From JBBQZL01 sp038207745 (GTDB lineage Bacteria > Actinomycetota > Thermoleophilia > Solirubrobacterales > 70-9): DNA of 7,924 nt. Position numbers and translations under genes: made by a program. The notes below the pieces were generated by a model, which was not told where the DNA came from, did not search any database, and worked only from the letters and a program-made list of their open reading frames with translations. This document shows, in pieces, positions 1-5,053 of this stretch. The DNA lies in contig JBBQZL010000133.1 in the NCBI GenBank assembly GCA_038207745.1, positions 1 through 7,924 of the forward strand, in the 5' to 3' direction. The first letter of the stretch is position 1; every line of letters starts with the position of its first letter.

Positions 1-102
1 GGGTGGAGGGACTGGCCCGTTGAAACCCCGGCAACCACTCGGACCTTGTTCGAGGAAGGTGCCAACTCCAGCAAGCGCACAGCGCGTTTGGAAGATGTGG
101 GG
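1..102 (+). promoter_or_regulatory. SAM-I (S-box) riboswitch aptamer, 5' edge cut
   Basis: This is an RNA aptamer that binds S-adenosylmethionine in the leader of the downstream operon. The S-box hallmarks appear in order: GGAGGGACTGGCCC (5-18), TGAAACCCCGGCAACC (21-36), AAGGTGCCAACTCCAGCA (56-73) and GGAAGATG (90-97). The P3 stem is ACCTT (43-47) with AAGGT (56-60). A short P4 hairpin is GCGC (75-78) with GCGC (82-85). The 3' strand of P1 is around 95-102 (GTGGGG at 97-102), and its 5' partner lies upstream of the window. S-boxes usually switch off methionine or SAM biosynthesis and uptake genes when SAM is plentiful. A P4 stem is present, which favours SAM-I over the related SAM-IV class, but I assigned the class by eye. 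Confidence 0.93.
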
Positions 103-115
103 AAATGTCCGATCG

Positions 116-151
116 GACCTCTGCCCCACGAAGTTGGCGGAGGTCTCTTTT
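116..151 (+). terminator. Intrinsic terminator of the SAM riboswitch (expression platform)
   Basis: The arm at 116-125 pairs with 136-145 over ten continuous base pairs, one of them a T-G wobble. The loop is 10 nt, and TCTTTT follows at 146-151. A competing antiterminator is visible: GTGGGG (97-102), the 3' strand of P1, is the exact complement of CCCCAC (124-129), which covers the top of the terminator 5' arm and part of its loop. A small palindromic hairpin, GTCCGATCGGAC (107-118), fits between the two antiterminator strands. Inferred logic: with SAM bound, P1 holds 97-102 and the terminator forms; without SAM, the antiterminator forms and the operon is read through. Confidence 0.85.
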
Positions 152-166
152 CGTTCCTGGTTCAAA

Positions 167-172
167 AGGAAG
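167..172 (+). promoter_or_regulatory. Shine-Dalgarno deciding the start at 183
   Basis: AGGAAG at 167-172 lies 10 nt before the ATG at 183. It comes after the riboswitch terminator, so only read-through transcripts carry it. An upstream in-frame ATG at 105 would put the riboswitch expression platform inside the coding region and has no comparable ribosome binding site. Confidence 0.75.
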
Positions 173-182
173 TGACGATCGG

Positions 183-1415
183 ATGTCAGTACAAAACCTG
201 AGGTGCAAGGAGTGCGGCGAGAAGTATCCCCTCGAAGCGCTCTTTGTCTGTGAAAGCTGTTTCGGCCCGCTGGAAGTCGCCTACGACTACTCCGGGCTCT
301 ACCCTGATGAGACTCGGCGCCGTATCCAGGCTGGATCGGGCGGAATCTGGAGGTACTCGGATTTCCTGCCGTTCGAGACCCGCGCCGGGGATCCACTCGA
401 GCCCGGCATGACTCCGCTCATCCGAGCTGATCGCCTGGCGGAGCGGCTTGGCGTCGACGCCGAGATCTGGATCAAGAATGACGCAGCCAACCCGACCCAC
501 TCATTCAAGGACCGGGTTGTGGCGGTGGCGATTGCGAAGGCGAAGGAGCTCGGCTACGAGACCGTTGCCTGCGCCTCGACCGGCAACCTGGCCAACGCCG
601 TCGCCGCCCACTCGGCGGCCGCAGGCCTCGAGTCCTATGTATTCGTCCCGGCCGACCTCGAGGAGCAGAAGCTGCTCTCGACCGGCATCTACGGAACCAA
701 CCTGGTCGGCGTGCGGGGCAACTACGACGAAGTCAACCGGCTCTGTACGCAGATCGCAGACGAGCGCCCTTGGGCCTTTGTCAACGTCAACCTGCGCCCG
801 TACTACGCAGAGGGGTCGAAGACACTCGCCTATGAGACCGTCGAGCAGCTTGGCTGGGAACTTCCCGACCGCGTCGTCTGTCCGATTGCATCCGGCTCGC
901 TGTTCACCAAGATCGGTCGCGGCTTCCAGGAGTGGATCGATCTCGGGCTCGTCTCCGGCGAGCAGCCGATCTTCAACGGCGCCCAGGCCGAGGGATGCAA
1001 TCCGGTTGCCACCGCCTTTGCGGACGGTACCGACATCTGCAGGCCACAGAAGCCCGACACGATCGCGAAGAGCCTCGCGATCGGCAATCCGGCCGACGGC
1101 CCATACGCGATCGAGCTCGCACGCAGGACCGGTGGTGGGATCAACGCGGTCAACGACGATGAGATCCGCGCGGGCATCCGCCTGCTGGCGGAGACGACCG
1201 GGATCTTCACCGAGACCGCCGGCGGCGTAACGGTCGGAGTCCTCGCCAACCTGGCCCGAAGTGGACAGCTGAAGCCGGGTGAGCGGGTTGTCGCCTACAT
1301 CACCGGTGAGGGCCTCAAGACTCTCGACGCTGCCCGCGATAGCTTCTCGATGCACGAGATCGAGCCCGATGTCGCTGCATTCGACGCAGAATTCAAGCAG
1401 AAGGTGGCAGTCTGA
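183..1415 (+). CDS. Threonine-synthase-family PLP enzyme; candidate sulfur-carrier-dependent homocysteine synthase
   Basis: A 410-residue fold-type II PLP enzyme, probably cytosolic. A zinc ribbon (C8-x2-C11, C23-x2-C26) precedes the catalytic domain. The PLP lysine is K109 in NPTHSFKDR, and the phosphate-binding loop is STGNLANAV. Threonine synthases turn O-phosphohomoserine into threonine. Typical Bacillus/actinobacterial ThrC carries NPTGSFKDRGM and STGNTSAS, so the His in place of Gly and the LANA in place of TSAS mark a divergent subfamily. I chose the ATG at 183 because the conserved N-terminus begins there, it has an SD, and the frame upstream to 105 is riboswitch terminator. The stop overlaps the start of the sulfur-carrier gene by one base. 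The SAM riboswitch and the CysO-like partner suggest it makes homocysteine from O-phosphohomoserine, by analogy with CysM/CysO. That role is inference; the fold and family are clear. Confidence 0.93.
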   Translation: MSVQNLRCKECGEKYPLEALFVCESCFGPLEVAYDYSGLYPDETRRRIQAGSGGIWRYSDFLPFETRAGDPLEPGMTPLIRADRLAERLGVDAEIWIKNDAANPTHSFKDRVVAVAIAKAKELGYETVACASTGNLANAVAAHSAAAGLESYVFVPADLEEQKLLSTGIYGTNLVGVRGNYDEVNRLCTQIADERPWAFVNVNLRPYYAEGSKTLAYETVEQLGWELPDRVVCPIASGSLFTKIGRGFQEWIDLGLVSGEQPIFNGAQAEGCNPVATAFADGTDICRPQKPDTIAKSLAIGNPADGPYAIELARRTGGGINAVNDDEIRAGIRLLAETTGIFTETAGGVTVGVLANLARSGQLKPGERVVAYITGEGLKTLDAARDSFSMHEIEPDVAAFDAEFKQKVAV

Positions 1416-1687
1416 TGCCGATCACAGTCAAGATTCCGACCCAGCTCCGTGCCGCAACGGCGGGCCAGGCCGAGGTCGCGGTCGACGGTGCGACGGTGGG
1501 TGACGTCCTCGAGGCAACCTTTGGTATGCACGGCGATCTGCGCGAGCGGATCACCCAGGATGGTGAGCTGCGCCGCTTCGTCAACGTCTATGTGGGGGGC
1601 GAGGACATCCGCTTCCAGGATGGACTTGGTACTCCGGTTGCCGATGGCGCCGAGATAACGATCCTCCCCGCGGTTGCAGGCGGCTAG
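1415..1687 (+). CDS. MoaD/ThiS/CysO-family ubiquitin-like sulfur carrier
   Basis: A 90-residue beta-grasp protein. The C-terminal half reads RFVNVYVGGEDIRF...VADGAEITILPAVAGG, very close to what I recall of mycobacterial CysO, which ends ILPAVAGG. The bare Gly-Gly terminus is the site where such carriers are adenylated by an E1-like (MoeB/ThiF/MoeZ-type) enzyme and converted to a thiocarboxylate. No trimming of extra residues is needed here. The ATG overlaps the stop of the PLP enzyme (TGATG), so the two are probably translated together. That pairing points to sulfur donation to the PLP enzyme rather than to molybdopterin or thiamine synthesis. No activating enzyme or JAMM/Mec-type protease to release a product from the carrier lies in this window; they would have to be elsewhere in the genome. 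Confidence 0.9.
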   Translation: MPITVKIPTQLRAATAGQAEVAVDGATVGDVLEATFGMHGDLRERITQDGELRRFVNVYVGGEDIRFQDGLGTPVADGAEITILPAVAGG

Positions 1688-2408
1688 CTCGCTGCCCCCG
1701 GTCGCGATCCTCTGCGGAGGACGTGGCACCCGCCTGCGTGAGCGGACCGAGACCGTCCCCAAGGCGCTGGTGGAGATCGGCGGCATGCCGATCCTCTGGC
1801 ACGTGATCGGCATCTATGCAGCACAGGGCTTTCGGCGCTTCATCCTCTGCACCGGATACCTGGGCGAGATGGTTGCCGAGTTTGCGGCCACTGAGACCTG
1901 GCCCGAGGGTGTCACGGTCAAGTGCGTCGAGACCGGCGCCGACACCCAGACCGGTGGCAGGATCCACGCGATCAGGGCCCTGGTCGGGGAAGGTTCGCTT
2001 TGCGTCACCTATGCAGACGGTGTCGCTGACATCGATCTGGGCGCGCTTCTCGCCTCCCATCGTGAACATGGACGCGTCGCGACGGTCACCGTGGTCCGGC
2101 CGAGGCTGCAATGGGGGCTCGCGATGATCGACGAGAACGACCGGGTCGAGGGCTTCATCGAGAAGCCGCTGCTCGACGACTGGATCAACGGAGGCTTCTT
2201 CTGCTTCGAGCCGGCGGTCTTCGACTACCTGAAGGAGAACAGCGTGCTCGAACACGAGCCGCTCGAGGGGCTCGCGGCCGATGGACAGCTCTCTGCCTAT
2301 CGCCACGAGGGATTCTGGGACTGCATGGACACCTACAAGGATGCGGTCGCGCTGAATGACCTCTGGGAGACAGGCGACGCACCCTGGCTCCGGAGAGCGG
2401 TCGGATGA
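1674..2408 (+). CDS. Glucose-1-phosphate cytidylyltransferase-like sugar nucleotidyltransferase
   Basis: A 244-residue nucleotidyltransferase of the GT-A-like family, most like RfbF/DdhA, which makes CDP-glucose from CTP and glucose 1-phosphate. The nucleotide-binding segment is CGGRGTRLRE (14-23) with K30 in PKALVEIGG. RfbF-type signatures follow: TGGRI (93-97), YADGVADID (113-121), FIEKP (161-165), WINGGFF (170-176) and HEGFWDCMDT (211-220). The length is slightly under the roughly 257 residues usual for RfbF. The only reasonable start is TTG at 1674, inside the last 14 nt of the sulfur-carrier gene. I saw no strong SD, so translation probably depends on coupling. The stop overlaps the next gene by 4 nt (ATGA). 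The cytidylyl specificity rests on the WINGGFF/HEGFW motifs and on the dehydratase next door. Confidence 0.87.
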   Translation: MQAASSLPPVAILCGGRGTRLRERTETVPKALVEIGGMPILWHVIGIYAAQGFRRFILCTGYLGEMVAEFAATETWPEGVTVKCVETGADTQTGGRIHAIRALVGEGSLCVTYADGVADIDLGALLASHREHGRVATVTVVRPRLQWGLAMIDENDRVEGFIEKPLLDDWINGGFFCFEPAVFDYLKENSVLEHEPLEGLAADGQLSAYRHEGFWDCMDTYKDAVALNDLWETGDAPWLRRAVG

Positions 2409-3376
2409 AGCGCTCGCTGGTCACCGGTGGACACGGCTTTGTCGCCTCTCACCTGGCCCGGGCGCTGCTTGAGCGCGGCGATACGGTCACGGTTGTCGAC
2501 CGCGCGGAACCGGAGCTGTCGGGGCTCACCCTGCAGGGCATCGAGTCCGAGGTCGAGCTGTTTCGCTTCAACCTCGCCGACATCGGTCGAACCGACGCGG
2601 TCGTCGGGGCCGGCGAGTTCGATGCCGTCTTTCACCTCGCCGCGCAGACGATCGTCGGTCGGGCGATGGCCGACCCGATCGGCACCTTCTCCGACAACGT
2701 CGAGGCAACCTGGAAGCTGCTGGAGGCATGCCGGACCGCGGACGTGCCCGCCGTGGTCGTAGCGTCATCTGACAAGGCATACGGGACTTCGGAACAGCTT
2801 CCGTACCGGGAGGATCAGCGCCTCGCACCGGGGTCCCCATATGAGGCGAGCAAGGCCGCCGCCGATCTGATCGCACTCTCGTATTGGCGAAGCTACGGCC
2901 TTCCCGTCGCCGTAACCCGCTTCGCGAACATCTACGGGGGAGGGGACCTCAACTTCAGTCGCCTGATCCCGGAGACCGTCACCGCCCTGCTCGCCGGAAG
3001 ACGCCCGTTGATCCGCTCCGACGGCAGCCCCGAGCGCGACCTGCTTCACGTTGATGACGCGGTCGCCGCCTATCTGACGATCGAAAGCGCCGTGGGGGCG
3101 AGGGGTCCCGCCGCGGGCGAGGCGCTCAATGCCGGCGGTGAGCAGCCTCACTCGGTCGCCGAGATCATCAACCGGATCGCTGAGATCTCCGGCACGGACC
3201 TCCAACCCGAGTATCAGGGCACCGGCAATCCGAGCGGCGAGATCGATCGTCAATACGTCGACTCGACCAGGCTCAGGGAGCTGACCGGTTGGCGCCCGCA
3301 GGTCGATCTCGATGACGGTCTCCGCCGAACCGTCGAGTGGTACTCCGAGCACACCGAGGCACGCCTCACGGGTTAG
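2405..3376 (+). CDS. NAD-dependent sugar-nucleotide 4,6-dehydratase/epimerase, CDP-glucose 4,6-dehydratase-like
   Basis: A 323-residue extended short-chain dehydrogenase/reductase. The N-terminal Rossmann motif is TGGHGFVASH (7-16), where Ala14 replaces the usual third glycine of GxxGxxG. The active site has SSDKAY (121-126) and YEASK (146-150), giving catalytic Y146 and K150. The SDK triplet is typical of CDP-glucose 4,6-dehydratases (RfbG), whereas dTDP-glucose dehydratases (RmlB) usually have TDE. FANIYGGGDLNFSRLIP (173-189) resembles the RfbG segment NVIGGGDWAKDRLIP. RfbG converts CDP-glucose to CDP-4-keto-6-deoxyglucose, the precursor of 3,6-dideoxyhexoses and branched sugars. The 4-nt overlap with the nucleotidyltransferase gene supports a two-step CDP-sugar route for a surface polysaccharide or glycoconjugate. 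An epimerase acting on another NDP-sugar cannot be excluded. No clear terminator follows the stop. Confidence 0.85.
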   Translation: MKRSLVTGGHGFVASHLARALLERGDTVTVVDRAEPELSGLTLQGIESEVELFRFNLADIGRTDAVVGAGEFDAVFHLAAQTIVGRAMADPIGTFSDNVEATWKLLEACRTADVPAVVVASSDKAYGTSEQLPYREDQRLAPGSPYEASKAAADLIALSYWRSYGLPVAVTRFANIYGGGDLNFSRLIPETVTALLAGRRPLIRSDGSPERDLLHVDDAVAAYLTIESAVGARGPAAGEALNAGGEQPHSVAEIINRIAEISGTDLQPEYQGTGNPSGEIDRQYVDSTRLRELTGWRPQVDLDDGLRRTVEWYSEHTEARLTG

Positions 3377-3390
3377 CCGGGGCGGGCCGG

Positions 3391-3396
3391 TAGCGT
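3391..3396 (+). promoter_or_regulatory. Possible -10 box of the SRAP gene
   Basis: TAGCGT fits the actinobacterial TANNNT -10 consensus and ends 10 nt before the ATG at 3407. No SD is visible between it and the start, so a leaderless or very short-leader transcript is possible. No convincing -35 was seen. Confidence 0.35.
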
Positions 3397-3406
3397 TTGG
3401 TTGCGC

Positions 3407-4135
3407 ATGTGCGGACGATTCACACTCGCTACTCACGGCAATGCCGATCTCGCTGATCGCTTTCGGTTCGAATTCGGCGGTCCGTCGAAGGACGCGGTCG
3501 AGGGCGGGACGGAGCGCTTCAACGTCGCACCCACACAGGAAATCCTGGTTGTCCGGGCAAAGTCCGATGAGCAGGCCGCGGCGGAGGGCGGGCGACAGGC
3601 GCAGCTGATGCGCTGGGGCCTGGTGCCACATTGGGCCAAGGACCTCAAGGTCAGCTACAAGATGATCAATGCCAGGTCCGAGGGATTGCCGGAAAGCCGC
3701 GCCTACAAGCCGCTGGTCGAGATGCCGCGCAATCGCTGCCTGATCATCGCCGACGGGTTCTACGAGTGGATGAAGTCCGAGGACAAGAAGCAGCCAAGAC
3801 AACCCTGGCGCTTCACCGTCGATGGCGGTGCGCCCTTCGCTTTTGCCGGCCTCTGCACCCGACGGATGTGGGAGGACGAGTTCCTCTACTCCTGCACGAT
3901 CATCACGACCGCCGCAAATCCCCTTGTTTCAAAGGTCCACGATCGGATGCCGGCGATTCTTCCGTCGCAAGAGGCAGAAAGGGCCTGGCTCGGGGTCGAT
4001 GTCGAGGCCGACGAGGCGCTTGCGCTGCTCGAACCCCTCGATCCACGCCGGATGTCGGCGACACCGGCCAACCCATCGGTCAACAAGGTCGGCGGAACGG
4101 CAGAGGGTCCGGAGATGTTCGTCGCGCCTGAATAG
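3407..4135 (+). CDS. SRAP-family (YedK/HMCES-type) abasic-site DNA-protein crosslink protein
   Basis: A 242-residue protein of the SOS-response-associated peptidase (SRAP) family. These proteins covalently trap abasic sites in single-stranded DNA through Cys2 and shield them from cleavage; Cys2 becomes the N-terminus when Met1 is removed. The visible family motifs are MCGRF (1-5), FNVAPTQ (38-44), RWGLVPHW (69-76), INARSE (87-92), ADGFYEW (115-121) and SKVHDRMP (175-182). The likely catalytic set is C2, N88, E120 and H178, matching the order and approximate spacing in E. coli YedK (C2, N75, E105, H160). The ATG at 3407 must be the start because Cys2 chemistry requires it; a TTG two codons upstream would bury the Cys. 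The length matches the family. It lies 30 nt after the dehydratase gene and converges on the membrane-protein gene. No LexA box was recognised upstream. Confidence 0.95.
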   Translation: MCGRFTLATHGNADLADRFRFEFGGPSKDAVEGGTERFNVAPTQEILVVRAKSDEQAAAEGGRQAQLMRWGLVPHWAKDLKVSYKMINARSEGLPESRAYKPLVEMPRNRCLIIADGFYEWMKSEDKKQPRQPWRFTVDGGAPFAFAGLCTRRMWEDEFLYSCTIITTAANPLVSKVHDRMPAILPSQEAERAWLGVDVEADEALALLEPLDPRRMSATPANPSVNKVGGTAEGPEMFVAPE

Positions 4136-4167
4136 CCTGGCAGGACGCGGGGATCGACTTGGCGCCG

Positions 4168-4908
4168 TCAGCCCGTGGTGTCGCCTGGGACTGGTGTCAT
4201 CGAGATTTTCGTGCTCAGCTTGGCGGTGTTGTCACCGGCGGCAGCGGTGCACTCGATCTTCGCCGGCAGTCTCTCGGTGGTGCGAAAGAGGGAGAAGAAG
4301 CCCAGCTTCGCGGTCTTCCCACTCTGCTTCTCCGGCAGGAGCCAATCCCAGACCGCGTGGTTGTCGAGGTAGGTCTCCCAGAGAAGCTCGGTGCCGGGCA
4401 GATCGCTGTATTCAACGAAGCTGAGATTCTCGCCGGGCGTCGTGTCAACGGCCGAGTAGGCGCCGCCGCGGGCCGCGAACTCCGCAACCACATAGTCGGT
4501 GACCGACTGGTCGTCGAGGTTCTCGCTGGGCCGTGGATAGGCGGCGCGCTGATTGGGGGTCTGCGCGTTGGTCGCCGGAAGGGGCGCGGAGATCGAACAG
4601 CGGGCCGCTGCGCGCCCGTCGTACCTGCCGACATTTAGGGCCAGGCGGGTCTCGATCATGAACAGGGTGTAGCCGGCGATATTCGTCTTCGAGGCGAAGA
4701 TCCTCGGCTTGAGGAGCCGGATCGAGCCTTGGGGCCCGAGGGGAACCGCCTTCGTTGAAGCCATCGTCCTGCTGCCCGCCCAGGGCAGGGTGTCCGCGCT
4801 GGACAGATTCTCGTTCGTCAAGACGGCAGCCAGAATGCTGGCAAACACGCCGATCGCGACAACAGCAATTGCTCCTCGAGGGAGGCGATCCTTACGCCGT
4901 TCATCCAT
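4168..4908 (-). CDS. Unrecognised single-pass membrane-anchored protein
   Basis: A 246-residue protein of a family I do not recognise. The N-terminus is charged (MDERRKDRLPRG), followed by one hydrophobic helix at about 13-30 (AIAVVAIGVFASILAAVL). It is therefore probably a signal anchor with the rest outside the membrane. The external part has exactly two cysteines, C104 and C220, which could form a disulfide. An aromatic and acidic middle section, with LLWETYLDNHAVWDWLLPE at 175-193, may be its most conserved part. There is no lipobox, catalytic motif or repeat. The ATG at 4908 fits the membrane topology. It starts two bases after the 3' base of tRNA-Arg on the same strand, leaving no room for an SD apart from the tRNA itself. 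A longer reading frame upstream to 4956 only translates the tRNA. Composition resembles the neighbours. Function unknown. Confidence 0.7.
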   Translation of the reverse strand: MDERRKDRLPRGAIAVVAIGVFASILAAVLTNENLSSADTLPWAGSRTMASTKAVPLGPQGSIRLLKPRIFASKTNIAGYTLFMIETRLALNVGRYDGRAAARCSISAPLPATNAQTPNQRAAYPRPSENLDDQSVTDYVVAEFAARGGAYSAVDTTPGENLSFVEYSDLPGTELLWETYLDNHAVWDWLLPEKQSGKTAKLGFFSLFRTTERLPAKIECTAAAGDNTAKLSTKISMTPVPGDTTG

Positions 4909-4910
4909 AA

Positions 4911-4984
4911 CGCGCCCGACAGGATTCGAACCTGTGACCTCATGCTCCGGAGGCATGCGCTCTATCCAGCTGAGCTACGGGCGC
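4911..4984 (-). tRNA. tRNA-Arg (anticodon CCG)
   Basis: A complete 74-nt cloverleaf reads on the minus strand. The acceptor stem GCGCCCG/CGGGCGC has seven perfect pairs. The D arm is GCTC...GAGC, the anticodon stem CATGC/GCATG has loop CTCCGGA, and the T arm ACAGG/CCTGT has TTCGAAT. The anticodon CCG reads the Arg codon CGG. The discriminator is G at 4911. CCA is not encoded (the next bases are TT), so the 3' end needs endonucleolytic trimming, as by RNase Z, followed by CCA addition. It lies head to head with the RNase Z gene. Confidence 0.97.
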
Positions 4985-4995
4985 CGAGGGTGGGC

Positions 4996-5001
4996 AGTCT
5001 A
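4996..5001 (-). promoter_or_regulatory. Probable -10 box of tRNA-Arg
   Basis: TAGACT on the minus strand fits TANNNT and sits 11 nt before the tRNA 5' end, a suitable distance for a short 5' leader. A TTGCCC upstream is only 14 nt away, which is short for a -35, so I support only the -10. Confidence 0.4.
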
Positions 5002-5041
5002 GCTGCGAGGGGGCTGGGCAACGCGTCACCGTTGCTCCTTC

Positions 5042-5047
5042 TAGGCT
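5042..5047 (+). promoter_or_regulatory. Probable -10 box of the RNase Z gene (leaderless)
   Basis: TAGGCT fits TANNNT and ends 6 nt before the GTG at 5054. Transcription would therefore start at or next to the start codon, giving a leaderless mRNA. No SD lies in front of the GTG. The 69 nt between tRNA and gene hold both divergent promoters. No -35 is obvious. Confidence 0.5.
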
Positions 5048-5053
5048 AGGTGC

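Noticed and set aside
105..182. N-terminal extension of the threonine-synthase-like protein from ATG 105
   Set aside because: It translates the end of the riboswitch and its terminator, and an SD precedes the ATG at 183 where the conserved protein begins.
501..1355. Minus-strand open frame of 284 codons
   Set aside because: It is antisense to the well-supported PLP enzyme and has no family motif.
1415..1687. Molybdopterin-synthase small subunit (MoaD) or thiamine carrier (ThiS) as the specific role
   Set aside because: No mo- or thi-pathway gene is nearby, while the SAM riboswitch and the overlapping PLP enzyme point to amino-acid sulfur chemistry.
3377..3390. CCGG...CCGG hairpin after the dehydratase stop as a terminator
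   Set aside because: Only four base pairs and no real T-run follow; too weak to call.
2765..3802. Long minus-strand open frame of 345 codons
   Set aside because: It lies opposite the dehydratase and SRAP genes, both with complete motifs. The frame is a by-product of codon composition.
4136..4167. Shared terminator between the convergent SRAP and membrane-protein genes
   Set aside because: I found no stem with a T-run on either strand in this 32-nt gap.
4159..4638. Plus-strand open frame of 159 codons opposite the membrane-protein gene
   Set aside because: No recognisable protein features. The minus strand gives a sensible signal anchor and domain, so this is a shadow frame of GC-rich DNA.
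4909..4956. Upstream extension of the membrane-protein frame (begins MPPEHEVTGSNPVGR)
   Set aside because: This is the translated tRNA T-arm and acceptor stem, a well-known annotation artefact.
5010..5040. -35 boxes for the tRNA and rnz promoters
   Set aside because: TTGCCC (minus) is only 14 nt from its -10, and nothing near 17 nt upstream of TAGGCT resembles TTGACA.
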